Shown piece by piece: positions 17,624-26,567 of a DNA stretch of 64,000 nucleotides (its first letter is position 1; every line of letters starts with the position of its first letter). Source of the DNA: Candidatus Loosdrechtia aerotolerans (GTDB taxonomy: Bacteria > Planctomycetota > Brocadiia > Brocadiales > Brocadiaceae); the NCBI GenBank assembly GCA_021646405.1, contig SOER01000001.1, forward strand, positions 1 to 64,000, written 5' to 3'. Position numbers and translations under genes: made by a program. The notes under the pieces were generated by a model. That model was not told where the DNA came from, did not search any database, and saw nothing but the letters and a program-made list of their open reading frames with translations.

Positions 17624-17774
17624 TACCACGTATTAGATTGTCTCAACAACTGCATTCTTTAGCAGAAAAAACAAGAAGCTGATGGATTGTAGTACGGATA
17701 GCTCTTGTAGAGAAAATAATCAAAACATCTTATCTCCCGTCCTATATTTTCATTTGCCCAGAATGTCTGAGCCA

Positions 17775-18314
17775 TTATCGCTTCTTGAGTTTTTTGACGT
17801 AAGTTTCTCTTACCCTGAGAAAAAAATTTTGATAATCGGGGGTTTTATAATCCGGAAACGTCCAGGGAAATGTCTCATATCCTTCACGATGATAATTCAG
17901 GGTTACCTCGGCGTAGATACCATCCCGCAGATAGATACGGTGAGAAAAGTCCTTTGTTGATGCCAAAACAAGCTTGCTCTCATTAATATAGCCTGGATCG
18001 ATATTTATAGAACGTTTCATGGGATATTTTTTTGAAGAGGTGATCATCTCTTCCAGGGCATTGGTCCGGACTTTAATAGGGGCTATCTCATCAGGCATAA
18101 TGAACCTCTCAAAACTATAGAATTGCCTTTTGATGCCTGTTCCCATTTTTTCGGTATAGTAATTTGTAAAGGTAAATGGTATTATATCACTTCGAAGATC
18201 AATGGGACCAAAATATTCTTCCAGCACCTTGTCTATATGCGTTAAAAGTCCGGAACTACCCGTTAGTATGCCGATAATTAAATTTACAGGTTTTGGTAAA
18301 GAGATCTTGCCCAC
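17775..18314 (-). CDS. DUF4416 family protein
   Basis: The 179-residue protein fits DUF4416: PKPVNLIIGILTG at the start, TNYYTEKMGTGIKRQFYSFE, KVRTNALEEM, NIDPGYINESKLVLAST, DFSHRIYLRDGIYAEVTL and WTFPDYKTPDY. No biochemical role is established to my knowledge; the family is frequent in Planctomycetes and Deltaproteobacteria. The start is a GTG at 18312-18314, and no ribosome-binding site is visible. It lies 83 bases downstream of proS on the same strand and may be co-transcribed with it. Confidence 0.85.
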   Translation of the reverse strand: MGKISLPKPVNLIIGILTGSSGLLTHIDKVLEEYFGPIDLRSDIIPFTFTNYYTEKMGTGIKRQFYSFERFIMPDEIAPIKVRTNALEEMITSSKKYPMKRSINIDPGYINESKLVLASTKDFSHRIYLRDGIYAEVTLNYHREGYETFPWTFPDYKTPDYQNFFLRVRETYVKKLKKR

Positions 18315-18397
18315 GATTATATGGGTTTAGCCGCAAACAGGTAAAAGTTCGTGCTGATATACATATCAAAAATGATCCAAATTACACCCGCATCATC

Positions 18398-20113
18398 CTA
18401 AGGTTTTGATAACATTTCAAATAAAGATTCTATTCTCAATCTGACCTCATCGGGCGGCACCAGAAACGTTTCACCGCTTTTTCTCAGTTTTATTTCGAGT
18501 TCTTTTGTTTCAGAAAATCTCTTGCCAATGATAATTTTTATGGGAATACCTATTAAATCCGCATCCTTAAACTTCACACCCGGTCTCTGGTCTCTATCAT
18601 CCAGTAGTACTTCAATACCTGCATTAAGAGTAAGCTCATCATATATATGATTTGCCATATGTATGCTTTTTGCATCATTTACATTAACAGGAATGATAAC
18701 AACGTGGTATGGAGCTAACGACAACGGCCATATAATCCCATCCTGATCACGTGATATCTCGATAAGGGCTGCAATGATACGGTTAACCCCAATACCATAA
18801 CATCCCATAATCATAGGCCTTTCCTTGCCACCGGCATCCAGGAATCTGGCTTTCAGTGCATCACTATATTTCGTACCTAATTTAAACACATGTCCAATTT
18901 CAATACCCTGTGAGATATCAATCCCGGAATTACACCGTGGGCATTTATCTCCCTTGGCTACATACCGGACATCAACAATTTTGTCAATAATGAAATCCCT
19001 TCCATGATTCACATTCAGTAAATGAACGTCCGGTTTATTAGCACCAGTAACAAAGTTATGAAGAGCAGATACAGCTTGATCGGCAATGATTTTCACCGAT
19101 AAACCAACAGGACCTGCAAACCCTACCGGTGCATCAGTAACATGTTCGATAGTATTATGATCTGCAAGCGCAAGCGTCTCTTGCCCGAGAACCTTGGACA
19201 GCTTTGTCTCGTTGACCTCATGATCACCTCGTATGAGAACAGCAACAGGCTGTCCATTTACCATGTAGATCATCGTTTTAACCATCTGGCACGGTTTTAC
19301 CTGTAAAAAATCACTCACCTCCTGAATAGTACGTTTATCAGGAGTTGAAACCTCTTTCAACGGCTGAAAGGTTATGTGATCTTCAGGAGGAATGGGGGCG
19401 GCTTCAGCACGTTCACGATTGGCACTGTAGCCACATGTCAAGCATCGGATTATTACATCTTCACCTACATTGCTTGGAACCATAAATTCGTGAGAAACCT
19501 CGCCTCCCATAGCGCCGGAATCTGCCTCAACAATAATATACTCAAGACCGCACCGGTCAAATATCCGGCAGTACGCCTCATACATGGCCTTATAGCTTTT
19601 GTTGAGCCCCTCATAATCCCCGTCGAAACTATAAGCATCCTTCATAATGAATTCCTTACTGCGAAGCACCCCGAACCTGGGTCTTGTCTCGTCACGAAAC
19701 TTGGTCTGGATTTGATATACTGTGAGGGGAAGTTGTTTATAGGAATTAATCTCATTCTTTACAATCTCTGTAACAACCTCTTCGTGGGTAGGACCCAGTG
19801 CAGTTACTTTCCCATGCCGGTCTTCAAAGGTAATTAAATCGTCACCAAATACCGTTAAACGCCCGCTCTCTTCAAGGAGGTTTAATGGCTGAAGCGCAGG
19901 AAGGAACACCTCAATAGCTCCTGCCCGGTTCATCTCCTCACGGACAATAGTAATAACTTTATTTAAGACCAACGTTCCGAGTGGTAAATAAGCATAAGCA
20001 CCTGCCGTAATCCTTCGAATAAGCCCTGCCCGGATCATGAGCTTATGACTGTCAATCTCTGCCTCTGATGGGCTTTCCTTCAGAGTAGGGATTAATGACC
20101 GTGACCATTTCAT
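18398..20113 (-). CDS. proS: Prolyl-tRNA synthetase (bacterial type with editing insertion)
   Basis: Charges tRNA-Pro. The 571-residue protein is the bacterial ProS form: class II motif 1 around PLGTLVLNKVITIVREEMNR, motif 2 RFGVLRSKEFIMKDAYSFD, motif 3 CYGIGVNRIIAALIE, and the YbaK-like insertion (about residues 225-380, containing CQMVKTMIYMVNG and DVHLLNVNHGRDF) that deacylates mischarged Ala-tRNA-Pro. The anticodon-binding domain follows (YHVVIIPVN, LDDRDQRPGVKFKDADLIG). A Cys-rich pair (CLTC, CPRC) flanks the insertion. AAGGAT nine bases upstream supports the ATG at 20113. Confidence 0.97.
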   Translation of the reverse strand: MKWSRSLIPTLKESPSEAEIDSHKLMIRAGLIRRITAGAYAYLPLGTLVLNKVITIVREEMNRAGAIEVFLPALQPLNLLEESGRLTVFGDDLITFEDRHGKVTALGPTHEEVVTEIVKNEINSYKQLPLTVYQIQTKFRDETRPRFGVLRSKEFIMKDAYSFDGDYEGLNKSYKAMYEAYCRIFDRCGLEYIIVEADSGAMGGEVSHEFMVPSNVGEDVIIRCLTCGYSANRERAEAAPIPPEDHITFQPLKEVSTPDKRTIQEVSDFLQVKPCQMVKTMIYMVNGQPVAVLIRGDHEVNETKLSKVLGQETLALADHNTIEHVTDAPVGFAGPVGLSVKIIADQAVSALHNFVTGANKPDVHLLNVNHGRDFIIDKIVDVRYVAKGDKCPRCNSGIDISQGIEIGHVFKLGTKYSDALKARFLDAGGKERPMIMGCYGIGVNRIIAALIEISRDQDGIIWPLSLAPYHVVIIPVNVNDAKSIHMANHIYDELTLNAGIEVLLDDRDQRPGVKFKDADLIGIPIKIIIGKRFSETKELEIKLRKSGETFLVPPDEVRLRIESLFEMLSKP

Positions 20114-20176
20114 TAGTATGTATCCTTAAAAGATTATCTTATACCTCTCTATGTATCTTACGAACAGAATCAATAA

Positions 20177-20204
20177 ATTATAGTTTTTTATTTCTCCCTT
20201 TCAA
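20177..20204 (-). promoter_or_regulatory. Sigma-70-type promoter of proS
   Basis: On the minus strand TTGAAA (20199-20204) and TATAAT (20177-20182) are separated by 16 bases. Transcription would start near 20170, giving a leader of about 57 bases before the proS ATG. Confidence 0.6.
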
Positions 20205-20482
20205 GGATTAAAATAGGGTCTTTTATAAACCTTTAAGTTCTTAGAAATCTCTTGCTTTCTCAATTGCTTCATGATATGGTTTATATTTATCCTTTATATA
20301 CTATAAAGGGTACAAAAGACATTATAGTAATATGTTAGAATAACTTTAACAAAGAGAGATCGTAGGAAGTAATACTCTAAACTACAGTATCTGCTTATTA
20401 AAGCCCATCCATGGTTCCTAGTCATAAAATACTCATCACAAAACTACAAAAGATGCTTTTGTATTACTAATCTCAGTAGAAT
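20205..20482. other. Spacer with two perfect short palindromes upstream of the kinase gene
   Basis: CCTTTATA (20291-20298) pairs with TATAAAGG (20302-20309), and TACAAAAG (20445-20452) pairs with CTTTTGTA (20456-20463); each has a three-base centre. The second lies 20 bases before the ATG of the tandem kinase. They could be operators. Nothing coding is visible. Confidence 0.45.
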
Positions 20483-22240
20483 ATGCGGTATCTCAAAAAT
20501 GGTATTCATTTTACTTCCCGTAAATGTATCTGTAAGGAAGTACCTATCAACTCGGCAAAAATGGATAGTAATAATTACATAAGAAATGATATTCATTGGT
20601 TGGTAAGAGGCATACCGCTTCATATATTCAAGGAAATGCTGGATGATGTAGATGAAGGGAAAAACTATGAATTATTACGCAATGAACGTTTTAAAAAATT
20701 ATTGAAATATACTAGTAGTCAAGGGTCATTTTTTATAAAACACTATTCAGTTAAAAATATGAGAGATATTTTTAAATCATTATTCTCTCCTTCAAAGGCA
20801 CAAAGGGAATGGGAAAGAGGTCGTCTTCTCCTGAAAAACCAGGTACTCACTGCTGAACCGGTCGCCGTTGGGGAAAAAAGATGCTTCAAAACGCTGAAAG
20901 ATTGTTATATTATCTCTCAAGCTATACCAAATAGCAAATCACTTAAAGAACGATTAATTGATATTCAACAATCAACAACAGAACATAAACATACACAAAA
21001 AAGTATCCTGCTCAAAAATCTCATTTCTTACATCGGAACACTGCATAATAATAATATTTTTCATGGTGAACTTCATGCAGAAAATATCCTCGTAAGCCAA
21101 AATGATTCCCTGTTCTATTTAATCGACCTCGCTCGTTTAAAATGTAAAAGCACTGCATCATTAACACCGGGGATAAAGGATATAGCCCGGTTAGTGTGTT
21201 CAATACGGGACGTCTGTACAGACGGGGAGATTACAGAATTAATAAATCAATATGCACACCATACAGTGATTGACAAAAATAGAGAAGTTTTTTACAAAGC
21301 AGTATTCGCCAAGATTTATAAAACTCAGTGCCGGTTGTGGAATGGAAGGGTTCGCAGATGTTTAAAAAATAATAATAAATTTACGGTAACTGTACATAAT
21401 AGTTTTACGATCTATATGCGAAATGAATGGAATGTAATAGAATTATCCGATGCAATAGATAAACACCTCCTATCCCTAAAAGAACACCCTGATAATGTGA
21501 TAAAAGTATCTTCCCGGGTGTGTATCACCCGCATTCCCGTATCTAACAAAACGGTAAAAAGTGCCTGCATCAAAGAACACCAATATCCGTCGTTGATTAA
21601 GAAGATTTTATACCATTTCTTCCATTCCCCCGCAAAAAAATCCTGGCTTGCTGCTCATGGATTAACAGAATTAAATTTCTCTACACCGAAACCTATCGCA
21701 TTATTTGAGGAAAAAAAGTTCGGCAGGCTGAGAAGGAGTTTTCTTGTAATGGAGGATGTTTCTGCTTACCTGACATGTGATAGATATGTGAACGAAAAGT
21801 TTCGTAATTCCCCTGATGTAGTTACTGTAAGAAAAAAGCGCATGTTTATTTCCTGTTTAGCAAAATCATTTCGACAATTGCATACTTCAGGTATATATCA
21901 TAGCGATTTAAAGGCAAATAATATCATGGTTGTGGAATTACCAGATACATGGAATTTTTCCTATCTGGATCTGGACCGGGTATATTTTTACAAAAAAATA
22001 ACAGACAAGCAAAAGATCAAAAACCTATCTCAAATAAATGCATCACTACCTCATTGTATTACCTATACCGACCGGTTAAGATTCTATCAAATATATGCGG
22101 GTATCAAAAAACTCAACGGAAGAGACAAGCAGATTCTAAAAGAGATCATTTCTATAAGTATTCGGCGGAACCATGTATGGATGCCGGGAGTGCCGATTAT
22201 TCAGGCAAGCTCATCAACTGTGGGGGCCAGAGAAAAATAG
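20483..22240 (+). CDS. Tandem WaaP/Kdo-kinase-like protein with a degenerate first kinase domain
   Basis: The 585-residue protein contains two successive kinase folds of the lipopolysaccharide-kinase (WaaP/InaA/Kdo) type. In the first, a nucleotide-binding lysine fits GSFFIKHYS (about residue 82), SKAQREWERGRLLL is characteristic of the family, and the catalytic loop reads FHGELHAENILV (about 194-205), with Glu where the catalytic Asp is normally found; the metal loop is LIDLARLK. In the second, the catalytic loop is the orthodox YHSDLKANNIMV (about 471-482) with YLDLDRV. So the amino half is probably a weakened or pseudokinase and the carboxy half active. Members phosphorylate sugars of lipid A core or surface glycans. 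It heads a run of glycosyltransferase genes. No ribosome-binding site is evident. Confidence 0.78.
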   Translation: MRYLKNGIHFTSRKCICKEVPINSAKMDSNNYIRNDIHWLVRGIPLHIFKEMLDDVDEGKNYELLRNERFKKLLKYTSSQGSFFIKHYSVKNMRDIFKSLFSPSKAQREWERGRLLLKNQVLTAEPVAVGEKRCFKTLKDCYIISQAIPNSKSLKERLIDIQQSTTEHKHTQKSILLKNLISYIGTLHNNNIFHGELHAENILVSQNDSLFYLIDLARLKCKSTASLTPGIKDIARLVCSIRDVCTDGEITELINQYAHHTVIDKNREVFYKAVFAKIYKTQCRLWNGRVRRCLKNNNKFTVTVHNSFTIYMRNEWNVIELSDAIDKHLLSLKEHPDNVIKVSSRVCITRIPVSNKTVKSACIKEHQYPSLIKKILYHFFHSPAKKSWLAAHGLTELNFSTPKPIALFEEKKFGRLRRSFLVMEDVSAYLTCDRYVNEKFRNSPDVVTVRKKRMFISCLAKSFRQLHTSGIYHSDLKANNIMVVELPDTWNFSYLDLDRVYFYKKITDKQKIKNLSQINASLPHCITYTDRLRFYQIYAGIKKLNGRDKQILKEIISISIRRNHVWMPGVPIIQASSSTVGAREK

Positions 22241-22455
22241 AAACAAAGAAAACGGTTTATTTCCTTATCCAGAGGTGGAATTCTGCCGCAAGCAGGTATA
22301 GGGTGTTACAGTACAGGTTGTTAAAAAGATAAGCACACTCATAAAGGATAAACATCTCCGGGAATGAATAGGGCGTGAAGGGAAAAACGGTGGAATCATT
22401 CTATTCGTTAAAGGTAAATGTACCAAAATTTATTGAAGCGATTAAAAGTCTCTAA
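22241..22455 (+). pseudogene. Glycosyltransferase gene remnant: both ends kept, middle deleted
   Basis: Directly after the kinase stop, one frame reads KTVYFLIQRWNSAASRYRVL followed by QY, which is the standard beginning of a family of group 1 glycosyltransferases. It then passes into VKKISTLIKDKHLRE, a stop, IGREGKN and, after a frame change, TVESFYSLKVNVPKFIEAIK, ending at 22453-22455; these are typical of the carboxy end of the same kind of protein. About 300 residues between the two ends are missing, and a nonsense codon and a frameshift follow. No start codon remains. It lies in the glycosyltransferase cluster, so it is a recently lost member of that pathway. Confidence 0.7.
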
Positions 22456-22494
22456 TGATGGAATTTTCAATCCTTGCTTTACAATCTTAAGATT

Positions 22495-23289
22495 ATGGAA
22501 AAGCTCTCTGTTACTATCATTACATTTAACGAGGAAAAAAATATCCTTGATGCCCTGGAAAGCGTAAAATGGGCGGATGAGATTGTTGTCATAGACTCTG
22601 GAAGTAGTGATAAGACCGTTGATATTTGCAAGGAATATACCGAAAAGATATTTTATAATCCATGGCCCGGCCATATAGCCCAAAAAAACTTTGCTGTAGA
22701 TAAGACAACTTATTCATGGATACTATCAATAGATGCTGATGAACGCGTCACCCCGGAACTTGCCAGAAAAATGAAGGAAACATTAGAATGCCCAAAAGCC
22801 GATGCGTATGCCATACAACGTCATGTCTTTTTTTTAGGTAAATGGATAAACCATTCTGGATGGTATCCTGATTATAAAGTAAGGCTCTTTCGAAAGGATA
22901 AGGCCCGATGGGGAGGAATAAATCCTCATGATACCGTTATCGTAAACGGAAAGGTAGGGTATCTCAAAGGAGACCTCCATCACTATTCGTACAGTGATAT
23001 TTCACATCATGTAAATACCATAAACAATTTCACTACTATTAGTGCTAAAGAATATTTTCAATTACGCAAAAGGGCTAGTTTGCGGAATATCGTATTCAGG
23101 CCGGCCGGTACATTTTTCAAAAAATATCTCTTGAAACAGGGATTCAGAGATGGGGTTCCCGGCTTCATTATAGCTGTATCTTCGGCCTATTATGTATTTT
23201 TAAAATATGCAAAGCTCTGGGAATTAACCAGGGAAAATAACCAAAAGAGTTCTGAAAAAGCACAGAAAAATTGCAAATACTTCACATAG
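22495..23289 (+). CDS. Family 2 glycosyltransferase (WaaE/KdtX-like)
   Basis: A 264-residue GT-A enzyme resembling lipopolysaccharide core glucosyltransferases of the WaaE/KdtX kind. Seen: LSVTIITFNEEKNILDALES at the amino end, VVIDSGSSDKTVDIC, the metal-binding SIDADERV (about residues 80-87), and GGINPHDTVIVNG with a downstream LHHYSY. It has a hydrophobic stretch near the carboxy end (FIIAVSSAYYVFLKY) that could attach it to the membrane. The ATG at 22495 is preferred; an earlier TTG in frame adds seven residues only. The 3' end overlaps the next gene by 19 bases. Confidence 0.85.
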   Translation: MEKLSVTIITFNEEKNILDALESVKWADEIVVIDSGSSDKTVDICKEYTEKIFYNPWPGHIAQKNFAVDKTTYSWILSIDADERVTPELARKMKETLECPKADAYAIQRHVFFLGKWINHSGWYPDYKVRLFRKDKARWGGINPHDTVIVNGKVGYLKGDLHHYSYSDISHHVNTINNFTTISAKEYFQLRKRASLRNIVFRPAGTFFKKYLLKQGFRDGVPGFIIAVSSAYYVFLKYAKLWELTRENNQKSSEKAQKNCKYFT

Positions 23290-24353
23290 ATACTGAAAAA
23301 ACCTGGCGAGGGGGAGAGCAACAACTTGTATACCTTATTAAAGGACTTAAGGAAAGAGGATGTATTTCTTCCGTAATATGTCAACCCGGTAGTCCCTTAC
23401 AAGATGCAATTAAAAAAACCGAAACAGATGCAATTCCTATAAAAATGAGAAGCGAAATTGACTTCCTTGCTGCTTGGAAAATAGGAGCCATTCTTAAGCG
23501 CGGTACATATGATATACTGCATGCCCATACATCTCATGCTCACTCCCTAGGGCTTTTAGCACTTCTCTTCGGAAAGGTAAAAGCCGTAGTGGTGTCCAGA
23601 AGGGTAGACTTTCCTATAAAAAGCAGTCTGAAATACACCTCCTCTGCTGTTCATTATATTGCTGTTTCTGAGGCTATAAAACGAGTGATGATGAGGGGCG
23701 GGATACCTCCACTGAAAATAGATGTGGTGAGAAGTTGCATAGATCTGGGCAGAATAGATAATGCTGCAATAGGTGATGTGAGAACCGAATTCGGTATTGC
23801 AAAAGATGTTATTATCATTGGGAATATTGCTCATATGGCTGATCATAAGGGACAAATATACCTTATAAGAGCAGCCAATATAATAAAGGACAAATATCAA
23901 AATGTTGTATTTATTATTGTCGGTGATGGTGAGCTGAGAAATAGGCTCGAATTGAAAGCGTGCAAACTCGGACTTAAGGATATCCTGATATTCACTGGTT
24001 TCAGAAATGATGTTATGAACATCCTGGCTTCCTTTGATATTTTTGCCTTCCCATCCCATCTCGAGGGACTCGGAACATCACTTTTAGATGCTATGGCCAT
24101 GAGAAAACCGATAGTCTCGACTTTTGCCGGTGGTATTCCGGAAGTTGTAGAAGATGGAGTCAACGGGACCTTGGTACCCCCCAAAGACCCCAAATCTCTG
24201 GCGCTAGCGCTTATGCGCCTTATAGATGATAGAGAATTGAGATTTCAATATGGGAATGCAGGAAGAGTGATTGTTGAGAAACGATTTGCAATTAATACTG
24301 TCATTGAGGAAACAATAAACGTATACAAAAAATTACTAAAAAATAATCCTTAA
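23271..24353 (+). CDS. Family 4 glycosyltransferase (GT-B fold)
   Basis: The 360-residue protein has the two Rossmann halves of GT4 enzymes. Amino half: LHIDTEKTWRGGEQQLVYLI and YDILHAHTSHAHSLGLLALL. Carboxy half: FIIVGDGELRNRLE, DIFAFPSHLEGLGTSLLDAM (nucleotide-sugar and acceptor binding, with the conserved Glu pair) and GGIPEVVEDGVNGTLVPP. It uses a TTG start inside the end of the upstream gene, which implies translational coupling. Probable role: sugar transfer to a surface glycan or lipid; substrate unknown. Confidence 0.85.
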   Translation: MQILHIDTEKTWRGGEQQLVYLIKGLKERGCISSVICQPGSPLQDAIKKTETDAIPIKMRSEIDFLAAWKIGAILKRGTYDILHAHTSHAHSLGLLALLFGKVKAVVVSRRVDFPIKSSLKYTSSAVHYIAVSEAIKRVMMRGGIPPLKIDVVRSCIDLGRIDNAAIGDVRTEFGIAKDVIIIGNIAHMADHKGQIYLIRAANIIKDKYQNVVFIIVGDGELRNRLELKACKLGLKDILIFTGFRNDVMNILASFDIFAFPSHLEGLGTSLLDAMAMRKPIVSTFAGGIPEVVEDGVNGTLVPPKDPKSLALALMRLIDDRELRFQYGNAGRVIVEKRFAINTVIEETINVYKKLLKNNP

Positions 24354-24384
24354 AAAACGAGTATTTTTACATTAAAGGGCATAC

Positions 24385-25353
24385 ATGAAGCTGAAGATCA
24401 ATAAGTATTATTTACCTGATGCTGAAGCACCGATTCTGACCCGGATCATCAACAGACTCACACGCAGAGCCATCCCTGTTTTTCCACGGACTGTTCAACT
24501 TGAAACTCAGGCCGGATGTAATGCCAGCTGTATCTTTTGTGACTATGGTATTTCCTATTCCAAGCAACCAAAGGGAAAAATTGATTGGGAACTGTTCCGG
24601 AAGATAGTAGATGAGTGTTCTCAATACCGTGTGCACCGCTTTAGTCCTTACCTTACAAACGAACCGTTCGCCGACAGTGAAATGATCGATCGGATTCAAT
24701 ATATTCAATCAAAGATGCCGCGAACAAAGATTACGGTCACAACAAACGGGCACTTTCTTGTCAGAGAACTAACCGACCAATTAGTCTCTTTACAGAAACC
24801 TTTGCATGCCCTTTATATCTCTTTTCAGGGAATAGATAAGAATGCCTATGAGGCTACAATGCGTGGGAATATGAAGTTTGAGCGTACGATGGAGAATGTG
24901 AACTATCTGATAGACCGTATGCAAAATGAACATTTGAAAAGACCCGATGTCTGGATTACAATGGTCGATACGAAGATTATTGATACGCATAAGGCGCTTG
25001 CATATTGGAAATCGCGCGGCGTTAAGGCAAAATATACCACCCTGGAAAACCGCGGCGGCAATATCCTGGATATAGAAAAACTGCAGAAAAATAATACCAT
25101 GACCTATTACACTGCCTGTACACGATTATTTAAGCAAATGTATATACATTTCAACGGTGATGTTGTCCTTTGTTGTGTAGATAATTCAAGAAAAGTTGTT
25201 TTAGGCAATGCACGGGAACAGACTCTTTATGAAATCTGGAATGGGGAAAAGGCAGTCTCGCATCGCCAAAGATTTTTAAATCATGAGTTCAATGATTTAG
25301 CCCTTTGCAGTACATGCAAAATAGATAATGTACGTATCATAACTAACGAATAA
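24385..25353 (+). CDS. Radical SAM protein with carboxy-terminal SPASM/twitch-type cluster domain
   Basis: The 322-residue protein carries the radical SAM motif CNASCIFC (Cys about 44, 48, 51) in a QLETQAGCNASCIFCDYG context, and a carboxy-terminal cysteine set (FNGDVVLCCVDN, then CSTCKID) of the kind that binds a second Fe-S cluster in SPASM or twitch proteins. The element GNAREQTLYEIWNGE is typical of such proteins found inside polysaccharide clusters. It is flanked by GT4 genes on the same strand, so a role in modifying a surface glycan or a glycosylated peptide is likely; I cannot name the reaction. ATG at 24385, 31 bases after the preceding stop. Confidence 0.82.
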   Translation: MKLKINKYYLPDAEAPILTRIINRLTRRAIPVFPRTVQLETQAGCNASCIFCDYGISYSKQPKGKIDWELFRKIVDECSQYRVHRFSPYLTNEPFADSEMIDRIQYIQSKMPRTKITVTTNGHFLVRELTDQLVSLQKPLHALYISFQGIDKNAYEATMRGNMKFERTMENVNYLIDRMQNEHLKRPDVWITMVDTKIIDTHKALAYWKSRGVKAKYTTLENRGGNILDIEKLQKNNTMTYYTACTRLFKQMYIHFNGDVVLCCVDNSRKVVLGNAREQTLYEIWNGEKAVSHRQRFLNHEFNDLALCSTCKIDNVRIITNE

Positions 25354-25412
25354 GGGAGCCATTATAAACACAAAAATATCAGCATTATTGAGTAAATAAG
25401 GAACTGCCGGAA

Positions 25413-26558
25413 TTGAAGATAGCATTAGTACATCAGAAATATACTTCACATGGAGGCACAGAACGATTTATTTTTAACTTTGCCAGGGAGCTCCTCGATA
25501 CAGGACATGAAGTACATCTTATTGTCGGAAAGGTTGATGAACCAATTGATGGAAGGATTGTAGTGCATAAGGTTCCTGTTATCAAATTTGGCAGGTTTTT
25601 AAAGGTATTAGGCTTTCTGTTATTTTCCCAGCGAGTTCTTAAGAGGCATCAATTTGATATTGTTCAGGGTTTCGGAAGAACGATAAAACAGGATGTTTTC
25701 CGGACAGGAGGCGGATGCCACAGAGAATACAGGAAAAATGTTTTACGAAAAATCAGGAATCCCTTATCAAGGTATTTTAAATTGTATATGCCTTATCAGT
25801 TGCTCATCCTTTACATAGAAAAAAAGCAGTTTTTAAGGGGTAATTTCAGGAAGATCGTAACGGTTTCAAACCAAGTAAAAAAAGAGCTTATCGCAAATTA
25901 TCACCTATCAGAAAAAGATATTGAGGTTATTTATAACGGCGTTGATACAAAGACGTTCAGTCCACACAACAGGGGAAGATACTTCTCTGAAGTGAGAAAA
26001 CGGTTTTGTATAAAATTGAATGAGAAGATAATCCTTTTCCTTGGGACGGGATTTGAGCGAAAAGGGTTATCCTTTCTTATACAGGCGTTTGCAATACTAA
26101 AGGATGACTGCCCGGATACAAAGCTTCTTATTGTTGGCAAGGATAGTAGTATTCAAAAGTATATACATTTTTCCGAAAAACTCAATCTGTCCGGTCGTGT
26201 TATCTTTACAGGCCCACAATCCGATGTAAGGATATTTTATGCAGCAGCAGACATCTTTGTTTTCCCAACCCTTTACGAGCCGTTCGGGAATGTATGCCTT
26301 GAAGCAATGGCCAGCGGTCTCCCTGTAATAACAAGCAAGGTTAACGGAGTTTCTGAAATAATGAAAGGGATGGATTACCTGTTACTGGATATCCCCACGG
26401 ACACTGAAACAATGGCTAAAAAAATAAGCTTCCTTTTGACAAACGACATGGAAAGAAAAAGAATTGCTTATGCAGCCAGAAGGATAGCCGAACAGTATAC
26501 AGTTTCTCTAAACGCCCAAAAATTTATTGACTTATATCAACAGCTCAGGAAAAATTAA
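25413..26558 (+). CDS. Family 4 glycosyltransferase, WaaG (LPS core glucosyltransferase)-like
   Basis: The 381-residue GT-B protein resembles WaaG/RfaG. Amino end KIALVHQKYTSHGGTERFIF; then FDIVQGFGRTIKQDVFRTGG followed by GCHREY, the segment that binds the acceptor in the WaaG group; VIYNGVDTKTFSP; LFLGTGFERKGLSFLIQAF; and the donor site FVFPTLYEPFGNVCLEAMAS followed by GLPVI. It likely adds a hexose to the lipid A core. The start is a TTG at 25413, ten bases after AAGGA. Last gene of the glycan cluster; the next genes converge on it. Confidence 0.85.
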   Translation: MKIALVHQKYTSHGGTERFIFNFARELLDTGHEVHLIVGKVDEPIDGRIVVHKVPVIKFGRFLKVLGFLLFSQRVLKRHQFDIVQGFGRTIKQDVFRTGGGCHREYRKNVLRKIRNPLSRYFKLYMPYQLLILYIEKKQFLRGNFRKIVTVSNQVKKELIANYHLSEKDIEVIYNGVDTKTFSPHNRGRYFSEVRKRFCIKLNEKIILFLGTGFERKGLSFLIQAFAILKDDCPDTKLLIVGKDSSIQKYIHFSEKLNLSGRVIFTGPQSDVRIFYAAADIFVFPTLYEPFGNVCLEAMASGLPVITSKVNGVSEIMKGMDYLLLDIPTDTETMAKKISFLLTNDMERKRIAYAARRIAEQYTVSLNAQKFIDLYQQLRKN

Positions 26559-26567
26559 CGAGTATTG

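Noticed and set aside
17323-17629. Minus-strand frames of 65-74 codons
   Set aside because: They are translations of the CGAAAT repeat unit and the fold-back arms, a known source of false genes.
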